From Parus major (taxonomy: Eukaryota; Chordata; Aves; Passeriformes; Paridae), in the NCBI RefSeq assembly GCF_001522545.3, contig NC_031799.1:48434096-48498095 (forward strand): DNA of 64,000 nucleotides. Direction: 5' to 3'. A program made the translations under genes and the position numbers. Of the stretch, positions 24,029-34,619 are shown piece by piece (position 1 is the stretch's first letter; every line of letters begins with the position of its first letter). The notes beneath the pieces are model-generated. The model ran no database searches. It had not been told where the DNA came from and was given only the letters and a program-made list of their open reading frames with translations.

Positions 24029-24960
24029 TCATGGAATCACAAAATGGATGAGGGCAGTAAGCATCTCTGGAGATAGTCTAGTTCAGTGCCCTTCTCAAAG
24101 CAGTATCAACTATAGTAGGTAACTTAGGACAACGTACAATCAGATTTTGAGTATCTCAAAGGATGGTAACCTCACATTCTCCTGAGCAACCTACTCCAGT
24201 GTTCAAACAACATCAGAGTTGAAATTATTTTCTTATGTTTAGACAGAATTTCATTTTTTTCAGTTTGCAGTTGTCTCTTGTCTTGCCAGCTGGCAGTAGT
24301 GCAAAGAGTTTAACTTCATCTTCTTCAGATGCTCCTGATATATATATACATATTGATTAGATTCCCCCAAGTCCTTTTACTCCATGCTGGAGAGTGCCAG
24401 CCACTGTCACCCACTCCTCATGTAAGACAAGCTCAGGTCTGTTATATTTATCTCCTGTTACAGGAGTGACTCTCATTCCATTAGCACCATTAAAAAAATA
24501 TGATAAAGAATAGATCTGAAGTTGCTCTAGTGTGTCCATGTAATAATTTGTTTTGGAGAGGGCAGAGCTGTGCACAGCCCCCTGTCTGTCTCACCAGGTG
24601 TGAGCAGAGGGAAAGGACCAGATGCTTTGATGTTTAAACAACACTTCTGCTAATGCAGACCCTCTTTGCTGCAATGGTAACATGCTGGAGTATTGTCACC
24701 TCGTCTCCCAGGAACTCCAGGTTCTTCTCTGCAGATCTGGTTTCCATCCAGTCAACCCCCATGACACACTTATGCTGGAAGTGTTATTCCTCCTCAGATA
24801 CAGGGGTTTGCATTTCCCTTTACTGAATTGCTTGAAGTTCCTGTTGACGCAGTACTCCGGCTAGTTAATGCTCTCTAAATAGCAGTAGATCCATGTGATC
24901 TAGCAACCATTCCTTCCTGTTTTGTGTCATCTTGAAATTACTGAAGGTGAACTCTTGTTA
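24029..24960 (-). mobile_element. CR1 LINE, antisense, 3' end plus RT-domain part, interrupted
   Basis: In the minus sense this has the CR1 tail (24029, ATGGAATCACAAAATGG reversed), 3' UTR (TCTTATGTTTAGACAGAATT region) and, above 24660, ORF2 reverse-transcriptase sequence. The RT catalytic box is at 24920-24937 and reads F-Q-D-D-T-K, where CR1 normally has F-A-D-D-T-K. Sequence that does not fit CR1, about 24450-24660, lies between the two parts and contains copy 2 of the 61-bp repeat. Frames are broken; no active enzyme. Confidence 0.82.
24452..24512 (+). repeat. 61-bp interspersed repeat, copy 2 (inside CR1)
   Basis: Five differences from copy 1 at 23080-23140, which lies 1372 bases upstream. 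It sits within the non-CR1 interruption of the surrounding antisense CR1, so it may have arrived after the CR1 did. Confidence 0.85.
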
Positions 24961-25656
24961 ACTTCTGTATGTGGAGGCAGAACACCCCTAAGCCTGACAG
25001 AGGTGATCCTTGAAAATCAATCATCTTTTCCTCAAAAAAGTAAGGGAAAAAGGGGCAGTACACACAAGTGAGTCTGCTAAAAGAACTCTTTAGAAGATAA
25101 CAAGAAAAGTAATTCCTAAATAATACATTTTTTATCACTTTTACTCTTCACAGTGATCTAAATTTCATTTATGAGCTCTCCTGATCTAAAGCTCTGCCCT
25201 GCATTCTGAGTCAAAAATTGCTGGCAAGCAGTGGATGTTATCAGTGTTCAACCTTTCCTTTTTTGAAAAATTGTAATTTATATATATATATATATATATA
25301 TAATTATTGAGTAGTCAAGGTATAGCCTATTTTCAGCACATGGGATATGAGCACAAAATTTGACTCCTATGCTAGGTGAGTCGCTTTTTCTAGAAATACC
25401 AGACACTATACACATACCAGTGCAATCACAGATAGTTTGCTGTTTTGTTTCCCCGCTTCCCCATTTTGTGTTGATTCTTTATTTATTCATGTAAGTCCTG
25501 CTGAATTCTCATTACATTGTTTCTCTTTGTTGCTCAATATTTTTTCCTTGGGATTTCTCTACAGACCTCCGCTCTTCATTTATTCCTGTTGGATTTTGTG
25601 TTGTTATCTTGTTGCTCCATTGATTTTTGTGGGGGATCTGATCTATGAAACATAAT
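24961..25656. other. Unannotated DNA with a TA microsatellite
   Basis: Unique sequence apart from (TA)12 at 25279-25302. A plus-strand frame at 25437-25655 is Phe/Leu/Ser-rich from T-rich DNA and is not recognised. Confidence 0.55.
25279..25302. repeat. (TA)12 microsatellite
   Basis: Uninterrupted TA dinucleotides, 24 bases. Confidence 0.95.
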
Positions 25657-26223
25657 TGTCAGACACCATAGTTTAACTTTGGCTGGCAACTAAGCCCCAT
25701 ATAGCCACTCCTTCTCTCCCTCCTGAAGGATAAATGTGAGTAATGTTTTTTTTTATTAGGATGAAGATGGTCCAATTGGTAAAACAAAGGAAAACAAGGA
25801 AATCATTCACTGCTTCCCATCTACAGGCAGCTGTTCAGCCATCTCCAAGAAAGCAGGGCTCCATCATGCCGAATGTAGAATTGGGCAGACAAATGCCGTC
25901 ACTCGAAATGCCACCTCCTCTTCCTTTTTCCCTCCAAATTTATATGCTGAGCCTGATGCCATATGGTGTGGGATATCCTTTGGGTCATCGGGGGTCAGAT
26001 GTCTCAGCTGTGTCATCTCCCAACTTTCTGTTCTTTTTTCAACCCTCAACCTCCTCACTGGTGACATAGGTCAGAAGCAGCAAAGGCCTTGTTTCTGTCA
26101 CAGCATTGCTCAGGAGTAGCAAATATACGCCTATGTAAGCAATACCAGAACAAATGCAGACAGAACCCCATACTAGTTACTAGGGAGAAAACTAACCCCA
26201 TCCCAGCCCAAAACAGCAGAACA
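25657..26223 (-). mobile_element. Avian ERV LTR, antisense, near full length
   Basis: Read on the minus strand it starts near 26223 with TTTTGGGCTGGGATGGGGTT, continues with CTAGTAACTAGTATGGGGTT, and has CAGCATATAAATTTGG (TATAAA at 25944-25939). It then has GATGGAGCCCTGCTTTCTTG and GAGATGGCTGAACAGCTGCC and ends with GGGGCTTAGTTGCCAGCC and AGTTAAACTATGG near 25657. This order matches an abundant avian LTR family as I know it. The 25657 edge has a few extra bases in the terminus, and no clear target duplication is visible, so the insertion is old. Short frames across it on both strands are not genes. Confidence 0.78.
25939..25944 (-). promoter_or_regulatory. TATA box of antisense LTR
   Basis: TATAAA on the minus strand, preceded by GGCTCAGCA, the conserved setting of the core promoter in this LTR family. 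Activity today is unknown. Confidence 0.5.
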
Positions 26224-28857
26224 GGGGATAAAACATACCTTTTCATTCACTTTTTTTTTTCCTGTTCTGTCTTCAGAGCTTAATTATTTATAGGAGATCT
26301 TGTAAAGCCACCTGTGGCCACATATTTCACTTTTTATCCTTGAAATCTCTTGACACCTCTCAGCCAATGCTTGCCTTGCACATAGTCTACTCCACCCTCT
26401 GTCTTTCTCTTCCCTTGTTCTACCCTCCAATCCAGTGAAGGATGGCTTTGGACCTTTCTGAAGGAGGAACCTTCCTTTGTGGTATCCTGAACTATCAGGT
26501 GATCTCCATTTGTTAGCACAGGTGTATGTGTTTGGGTTAGCATATTAGTGGGAATTTTGCCTACTACTCCATCTCTTGATATTTAGATACAAGTATCTAC
26601 CCTCGCTTTGTTAATTACCATTCACATCTACTTTTTCTATTCTAGGTTTGTCTAATTTTAAGTAGTTTTCCTTTTCTTTTGAGACCAAAATTGTCTGGAG
26701 AATAAACTTTCTAACATAATTTGAGGTATTAGAAAGCAGGCTTTTTTTTACAGTGCTGAACACATTTAGAGGATTTTTCTCTACTCATATGCATATTATG
26801 AAACTTTACAAGGGGGTATTCATTCCATCAGGATCATACACATTCATTACAACATACTTCCTAGCTAATAGATAAACATCACTTTTTCCTGGCCCTTACT
26901 TAGGTTCCTCACCTCCTTACTAGAACTCCTTTTGTGGTCTTAGAAGGTTATCTATAAGTGGTTGTATCCACTGAGAACCCCCAAAGCTGTAAGTGGCCCT
27001 GCCTTGAACTTTTCTTAGGGCATACACTGTTGTTTCTTGTTACAGAAGTTTGCCACAAAAACATTTAAGTTCCTCACTATCTGTTATCAACTGATGCCAG
27101 CTACATTTGCCATCCTGTGTGTCTACTTTTACATTGTTTTATCTAATTGATAGTTTTAAGCTTTATTTAGCAACTTCAAGAGAATTGAAAATTTCTATTC
27201 CCCATGCTGTCTTTCACTTCAGAGAAGTGGTTAAGGTCAGGCATCAGTTCTCATTTTGACTGTTTCAGCCCATTTTTCGTTTTTCTGACCCAGGAATACC
27301 CTCTGTCTATGCAGTTATCAAATTCTAATTTCTGGAGATTCAGTCTTTATGCAGCTGATTTATCCCTCAATTGTATTACCTTTTGTCTTTGTCACCTATA
27401 TTAAAGATCAATGTTGATCATACAATCCTGATGCATCTAAATCTGAAATTTTAGTTCATTTCTTTCATTGTAAGTTGCAAAACTATCACACAAATTTAGA
27501 TAACTATTTAGAGTATTTAACTTTGACAATACACAATCCAACATATTCTGAGAATTTTATGACAATAATTTAATAAATTTTTCCAGTGTATTTCTGGACA
27601 ATACTCACAAAAGATTTACTTTTTGTTTATACTCCTTGAGGTATCTATGATATTTCGCTTCTGGAAAAAAATTTGCTGTTCCACAGGAGGTGTTACGATG
27701 AAAATTACAAACAAAGAAAAAGCCTCTTTTCCCATATATTTTGAGTTCTGTAATAAATTTATTATGCTACATATTAGTGTGTTCCTTCCTCAATTTCAGT
27801 AAAATACAGTTTTGTGTTTGATAATGGAGACCTAGGCATCAATTGGTCACTGACCTGTCTGCACTGGATTAGATGGAAAAAAACCATCAGCATTTCAATG
27901 CAACATATCCTGTTTTCAAAGTATGTTCCACTAATCTTTAACTTCTGTATTCATCTCACCTGGTGCATGATGAAAGATAAGGCTGTAATTCCTGGTCATT
28001 TAGTACAGTACATTCCTAAAGCCATGTATATGGTTGCTCTTCCTTTTGAAGTCATAGATAACAAATTTTTTATGCTCAGAAACTTTGTTTTTCATGGTAA
28101 TGCATCATGCTTCAGATGCACTCGACTCTCACTTCCATACTGGGTGAAGTGCAATCTAGTCCCTTTTTTAGAAACACTTTCTTTTTGTGCAACTTTTAGA
28201 ACATATGCTAATGACTGATGAAGACTGAACAACAGTTTTGCTTTTGATACACTCATTTTACTTCAGTTGTTGCAGGCTAAAATGTTTAATTTGTTTAGAA
28301 GCCATATTATATATATATATGTATGTATGTATATATATGTTAGTTTCTGAAAAATTTTGCAAAGCTCATTTTATTGTCATTTTCTTTCAGATATTTCTCA
28401 ATGTGGATAGCATGTTTTCTTTTTATCTTACATACATATGCATTGAACTAACACCTCTGTGAACATGTTTTCCTGCTCTCTATTAAAAACCATATCCATC
28501 ACTTTTGGAAGAAGAACATGTAGAATTTTTGAGGTGTTTAGAAGCAGTGCTCTTTAAACTTCGAAATGGACTGAAATAACAGCTTGGGCAGCTTAAGGGA
28601 AGCATAAATCAGTGTATCTGCTGGATGAATTTATCATTATCTGAGCGCCATTTGGTAATCTCCATGATATTTGTTCATTGGTCTAAACATTTCAGCAACA
28701 GACGACAGATGGTAAAATAGCTTTATTAAGTAAACTCATCTCATCTAAATTATTTATCCTTTTAGTGAAAGAGGTAGGTGCACTGTAGCTTAGACTCTAA
28801 AAAAAAAAACTAGAATGTAGCAGAAATGTCTACTTGTACTCTAAGTCATGTGAGAAG
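26224..28857. other. Unannotated AT-rich DNA
   Basis: No repeat family recognised apart from a TA/TG-rich tract at 28305-28339. The frame at 27814-28218 (plus, about 134 codons) starts at GTG, not ATG, has no recognisable domain and is unsupported as a gene. Confidence 0.55.
28305..28339. repeat. (TA)n/(TG TA)n microsatellite
   Basis: Alternating TA with a GTATGTATGT segment in the middle. Confidence 0.9.
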
Positions 28858-29200
28858 TGACTGAGAGGGTAGGGGTTGTTTAGGGAGAAACAAAAGCTGA
28901 GGAGAGACCTTACAGTTCTCTACAAAATACATGAAGGAGACAGTGGAAAGATAGGGCTTGGCCTGTTATCCAAGGAAACTAGTGACGGGACAAGAGGACA
29001 TAGCCTTGAATAGCTCCAGGTAAGGTTCAGGTTGGATGGCATGGAAGGGGTTGGTAAACATTGGAATTGTCTGCCTGGGGTGGTGGTGGAGCCACCATTC
29101 CTGCAGGCATTCTAGGAATGACTGGACATGATACTTAGAGGTATGGTCTAGATCAGTCAAAGTTTGAATTCAATGATCTTAGAGTTTTTCCAATATAAAT
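28858..29200 (+). mobile_element. CR1 LINE, 3' part
   Basis: Follows a CR1 3' region: GGGTTGTTTAGGGAG, AGCTGAGGAGAGACCTTACA, ACTAGTGACGGGACAAGAGG, TGCCTGGGGTGGTGGTGGAG, CATTCCTGCAGGCATTCTAG, and AATGATCTTAGAGTTTTTCC at the end. It stops just before a second CR1 in the opposite orientation, so the two tails meet at about 29200-29210. Confidence 0.88.
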
Positions 29201-29209
29201 CCAAAAATA

Positions 29210-30290
29210 ACAGAATATGCTGGGTTGGAAGGGACCCACAAAAATTCTTAAAGTCCAGCTCCTGGCCCTGCACAGGACATCCCCAAGAGACACACCATGT
29301 GCCTAAGAACATTGTATAAATGCTTCTTGAGCTCTGTCAGGCCTGGTGCTCTCACCACTTCCCTGAGGAGCCTGTTCCTATGGCCAAACACCCTCTGGGT
29401 GAAGAACCTTTTCCTGATATCCAACCTAAAATGGCCACCATTGACAGTTTCTCAGTCTGATGCCACCATATTCACTGCAACCCTTTGTGAGTGACCTGTG
29501 AGCAAGACAAACAGACCTGTGATTGTTCACTCATCTCATGATGTGTTTATCCAGCTGTGTGCTGGGTATTTTGTCCAGCTGGATGCTGGGAGATTTTTGT
29601 GAGACACAAAAGCTTTATTGAAATTCAAAAAGATTGTATCAACCCACTTCCCTTGATCAGCTAGGTGGGATACCTTGTCATAAAAAGAAAAAAAGGTTTG
29701 ACAAGAAGGACTTTCCCCTCAAGAAGCCATGCTGGTGACTGTGCTGTCATTCAGGTGTCATTCAGTTTTTCAATTTCTCCCAGAATAATCTTCTCTATAA
29801 CCTTACCAAGCAGTGAAGTAAGATTGACAGGCCTGTATTTTCCAGGCTCATTTTGTATCCCTTTTAAAAATTAGAACAACATTCCTCAGATTCCTGTCAG
29901 CTGGGACCTCTCCAGATTCCCAAGATCATTCGAAAAATCATCAAGAGAGGCTTTTTGATGAAATAACCTCGCTCTATAACTATTTTTGAATTAATTTTCT
30001 CCCTACAGTGGTAAGCATTTTTTCTGTATTCCTCCCACGTCACCTGATGTTGCTGCCACATACACCTTCTTTTTTCTTGCCTTATCTCCCAAAGAAGATC
30101 TCTGTCAGGCAGGCTGGCATTTTATCCTGCTTGTTTGACTTCCGACATTTTGGAATTGCCTGTTACTGTGCCCTTAGTAGGTGGTGTTTAAAAAGTGTCC
30201 AGTACTGACTGACTCTGGTGACTCCAAAAGCATTTTTCCAGAGGGAATTCCTCATTAGTTCCTTCAGCAGAAGTGATTCAGTGATTCTGT
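29210..30290 (-). mobile_element. CR1 LINE, antisense, 3' UTR joined to RT-domain region
   Basis: 29210-29480 is a reversed CR1 3' end (TGGGTTGGAAGGGACC, AGTCCAGCTCCTGGCCCTGC, GCTCTGTCAGGCCTGGTGCT). From about 29570 the minus strand encodes decayed RT: FLNFNKAFVSH at about 29599-29631 matches motif A, normally DFSKAFDTVSH, with the catalytic Asp changed to Asn. Further up, GGAGAGGTCCCAGCTGACAG and similar segments match the RT region before motif A, and similarity seems to continue to about 30290. The part that should carry the FADD box is missing between the two blocks. This is an internal deletion or two same-sense insertions. Confidence 0.82.
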
Positions 30291-33200
30291 GAATTACTGA
30301 CAGGTACTTACAACGGTAGCAAATTTTTTCAAGAAATATTACAAGTATACAGAAGCAGAGTTCTAGATAAATATTACAACCATCTTTCAATATGCCACCT
30401 GAATTCTTTACTTAATAAAGCAAAGAGTGTGCTGTTGGTATGGGTCTGCATTGCATCATACAGTTGGATGTTACAGTTTTCCATTAAAGTTATTGAACAA
30501 AATTATACTAAGAAAAACTGTCATGGAACAAATAACTATAATTGTATTGAAACTTTTTCATGACCTTTCTCAGACAAAATTCAGTTTAGTTCAGCAGAAG
30601 ATATTAATTTTGAAATTCAAATGAGAAAAGACAGGTCTATGTCAGAAAATCTGAAATTTATTTTAAAAATATAAATACTCTTTCTTATTTCTGACAGTTT
30701 CAGTGGGCCAATAAGTGCAACAGAATTGTTTATACTCAGCTAAAATATATTTTCTGGAACATGAGCTTTTCAGTCGCCATCTTGTTTACCGTGTGATGTT
30801 CATGGTTTTATACTACTTTATAATGTAGTCATTGATTAAGTGCTTGTGTTTCCTTATACTAAGACATGGTTGAATATATTTCTATAAAAATGTAAGAATA
30901 TTTGTGTTTTCCAGGTCTGTTTCAAGCATTCTGAGTATGGTGCCATGAGAGATGCTGTTGTCCATGAGAGGCTGGGATTATTATGATCAAGTGCTGTATT
31001 TTGACTTCACCCTGGCTAAAAGATTTGTGGGGTAAAGAGGAAGTGTTGGACTTTTAAGAGTTAAACAGGTAAGTCTACTGAAATGGTTTGTTTGTTTTTT
31101 TTTTTATCAACAGTTTTCAGGCTTTTTCAATTGCAAGTTCTATCTCACTGCTCCCTCAATCCAAAAAAAATCTGTTTCACAATCACAAATGCAAATGACA
31201 ATTGCAATTTTAGTTCTCAGCAGCTCTTTATTTGTGCAGAACATTGTTTTCTTTAGAGAAAACATTTCTTTGGACAAAAGTTATTTCTTTACATTGTGAT
31301 AGCAAGAAGAATATCTACACCCAATAGCATATAACCACTGTCAGAACAATGAAAAAAATGTAAATAATTAGGTTTACAGATATTAGTGTCATGTATGAAA
31401 GTTATTTCAATAAAATGTGTATGAACTTTAGGGTGATTGCCTGCTTATTTTACCATAATATTTATTTTATTATTTGATACTGAGAATTCTCTTTCATCTC
31501 TAAGACTCCTGTTTAAACAATCCATTTCATTCTTTAGAGCAACCTGCAGAAAGCAATTGACCTAACATAAGGCAATGTGGTAAGGACACACTAAACAGTA
31601 CCAAAAGTCAGTCTGTTTTATCTGATTTTGATGGATGTTTCACAAGTGAGGGAGAAGATTATGAATAGTTTTGTATCTTTTTTCCATTTGTTGCTGTAGC
31701 TTCTATCTTTTCAAGTCAGAATCTTGAAAACTGTGCAGGAACATGGAACTCTGGTAAAAATTAAATCTAAGAATCAAGACAATGTGCTAAAATGAGACTT
31801 ATGTACCAGATTATTGGTGATTTTCTCCTTGGTATAGAATGAGTGATATTTTATTTACCAAATCTTTAAATACTGTCCTGTAGTATATCTAGGGCAGCTG
31901 TAAATACTGCTGAACAAATTCCAAGCTTATGCCAATGTGAGTTGTACCATACAAACACACATTTTGTCTCAGGAAACAGTAGGGCAGTGTTCAGGTGACA
32001 CTGTACCTTGTGATCTTTACTGTACAATCTCCAGAAATTACCTCATGGGTAAAAGACAGCCCAAACAGAAGTACAGAGAAACCATCTTCACATTAATTTC
32101 TCCAGACTTCTAGGTTTGGAGTACACTCAGATAGATGAAGACCAGCTACATCTATATCTATTTCATAGCTGCACAACCATTGTATTCTGCCTGTTTTCAG
32201 AAGAATTTGCAACAGAATTCTTTTTGTAACCTTTGGGAAAAGTGCATATTGACCACCTACTGCTGCAACTGAATTCAAAACTAGTAATTTAATTAATAGA
32301 TTTTTAACAGATTGTGGTTTTAACATTGTAAAACTTTTTTAAAAAGGGAAAAAAGTGGACAAATGGCTGAAAAATGACTAATCATTCATAAACAAAAGGT
32401 TGCAACTCATTATCTCCATCACAACTGGGGAATTTTCACTCTGATATATAGTGAGAAGAAAAGTGTTTAAAATAACATTATATATTGGATTGTGTTTCTA
32501 GTTTCACTTTATTTTCCTAGAGAAATCTACAGCCTTGTAAGATGTTCTTTTCAGGTGTCTATATTTCTCATGGTAGCTTTATTCTGATGATATTAATGGG
32601 AAGTTGGAGTCACTGTTGCATCAGGATTGTTTATGCTTCACTAATATTGATCTCCTTATGACTAAGGTTTTTATCCATTTTTAAAAGAAATTGTTTGTAA
32701 CTTTTAATTGAAAGGTTAGCTATAAAATAAGAGTCAATAGTGATAGAAGCCAAAGCTTTCAATCTGTGTTGTATGTGGAACAGAAGAAACAAAAGGCACA
32801 CGAAATTCTTATTTTGCCCTTCAGAAAATATGACTTTTTCTCTTTGCTGTCCCTCATTTGTAGTAGCCTTTTGTGGCCTGTACTGTAAAAACTGAGTATA
32901 CTTAAACTGTTACTACATTTTTTGTCTCAATAAGGGTTCAAACTTTTCACCATTTGCATCAAAGGATAAACTTTGCTTAACATGATACTCTTCTGGCTGA
33001 AAAAATGGGCCAAAAATTAGGAGGTCTACAAATAACTGGTGGTAGGAATCCTTTCTCATAAGTCTTAAATTGCTTTACTTGCCAATGAACTTAGAAAAAA
33101 CTCCAAGAAAATTAAGTGCCAAATCAAGATCTTCCTATTTTCCCCTCAAATTTTGCATGGTGGCAGTATGGCACAAGGCAATTGGTACCCTATCAATGCC

Positions 33201-34599
33201 CAGTGCTCTTTTAATGACTGGAGGGAGAACAGGGTAGCCTTGGTCATCCAATGAGCAACTGAAATATTTTTGTAAGAATCTCTTTTTTGGTACATTGAAG
33301 CTTAAAACAATTCTTCAAACAGTAAAAATAAGGCATTATTTTTTACAGATTTACATTTTGTGGGACTTTTTGCAGGGAAATCGTGCTTTCTGGTTTGTTT
33401 TGTTTTGTTTTTTTTTTACTTTGACTTAATGTCAGCATTGTTAATGTATAAGAAGTAAAGTCTGTCAGGATATTTCAACACTGTTTTTAGCCTCTTAGGA
33501 CATGCTTATAAAATGATTCCACCAAGTTTATACTTTTCATTACTCTGTTTTCAACAAATAGTATTTACCTTTTAAAGTTTCTGCACATCAGAAATTTAAA
33601 TGCAATGCAAATACACATGGGAAATTCAGGATATTTACATGAGTATCAATGAAAAATGAAAGTGTTCCAAAATTTGATGAGTTCATATCATGAAAACTTT
33701 ACATTTGCCATTCACAACAAAAGCTGGATATGCTGTGTAAACTAGCTAACTGTACTGTGCTTTCTGAAAAGGCCTGGGGGCAGTTACGTGTTTTAGATTT
33801 GGAGGCTTTGAGTGGCTGATAACAATACCACATCCTTCCTTTGGGGCTACTATGCATGGGCAATAGACTCATTACTCCAAGTTAATCTAGGGCTGTTTAC
33901 AGTGGTCAGCTTGCAAAATAAAGTAAGAAATGAGCATATCTAGGAGTTCAGGGATGAGCTGATCAAGTTTTTGACTGCTCCAGTGATTTACAGAGGATAT
34001 TCTGAGCTTGACATACTCAGACCTGTTACTATGAATTTGTTTCTCTTTGATTTTTCTTCATTCAATTTTTTTTTTTTTAATGTGGTATTTTTAATGAGGC
34101 TCTTGTCTTCTTGGAATAAAAGGGTCCTAAGCCATGTAAATACTTGAAAAGATAGTGTTCATTTAAATCCAAGATATTCTGTGTTTTTCAGTGGTAGAAA
34201 AATGTGGTAGAAAAGATCATGTCTTTTAAGAACCAGAAAGCAAACAAAATGAACCTTTAATCCTTTGCATTTTTAGTTTTGTCTTTTTTATTGTTACATC
34301 TTTAGATTTTTGAAGCTATAATGATAAACAATTCCTGAAAGAAAACAAGTTTCTATAAATCTTCTTCCCTTTCCCTTTGAGGCCAGGTGATCAATTTTAA
34401 TATAACCATCATATTTTTTTTAATTCTTATAGATCAAATCTCTTTGCATCTTTAAATCATGGAAAATTTAGTTAATAAACTTCTGAGAAAAAGTCTTGCT
34501 TTTCCTGTGTAAACATTGTAGGACTGTGATTGACAGTATACTGATCCCTTCAGTAATATACTATCTCACTGGGAAATCAAGGATGATTTCTTCCTCTTC
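30291..34599. other. Unannotated AT-rich DNA with a candidate sense exon
   Basis: No transposon recognised. The interval 30915-31068 is flanked by TTTGTGTTTTCCAG and CAGGTAAGT (see findings). Other short frames (for example 32093-32326 minus) are unrecognised. Confidence 0.5.
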
Positions 34600-34619
34600 T
34601 TTTTTTTTTTTTTTTTTTT
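34600..34619 (+). repeat. T20 homopolymer
   Basis: Twenty consecutive Ts after a TTCCTCTTC stretch; possibly the reversed poly(A) of an old retrocopy, but no parent sequence is visible beside it. Confidence 0.9.

Noticed and set aside
25652..26228. Target duplication of the antisense LTR
   Set aside because: ATAAT on the left and GGGGA on the right do not match at the best-guess termini.
27814..28218. 134-codon open frame on the plus strand
   Set aside because: Starts at GTG in AT-rich DNA and contains no recognisable domain.
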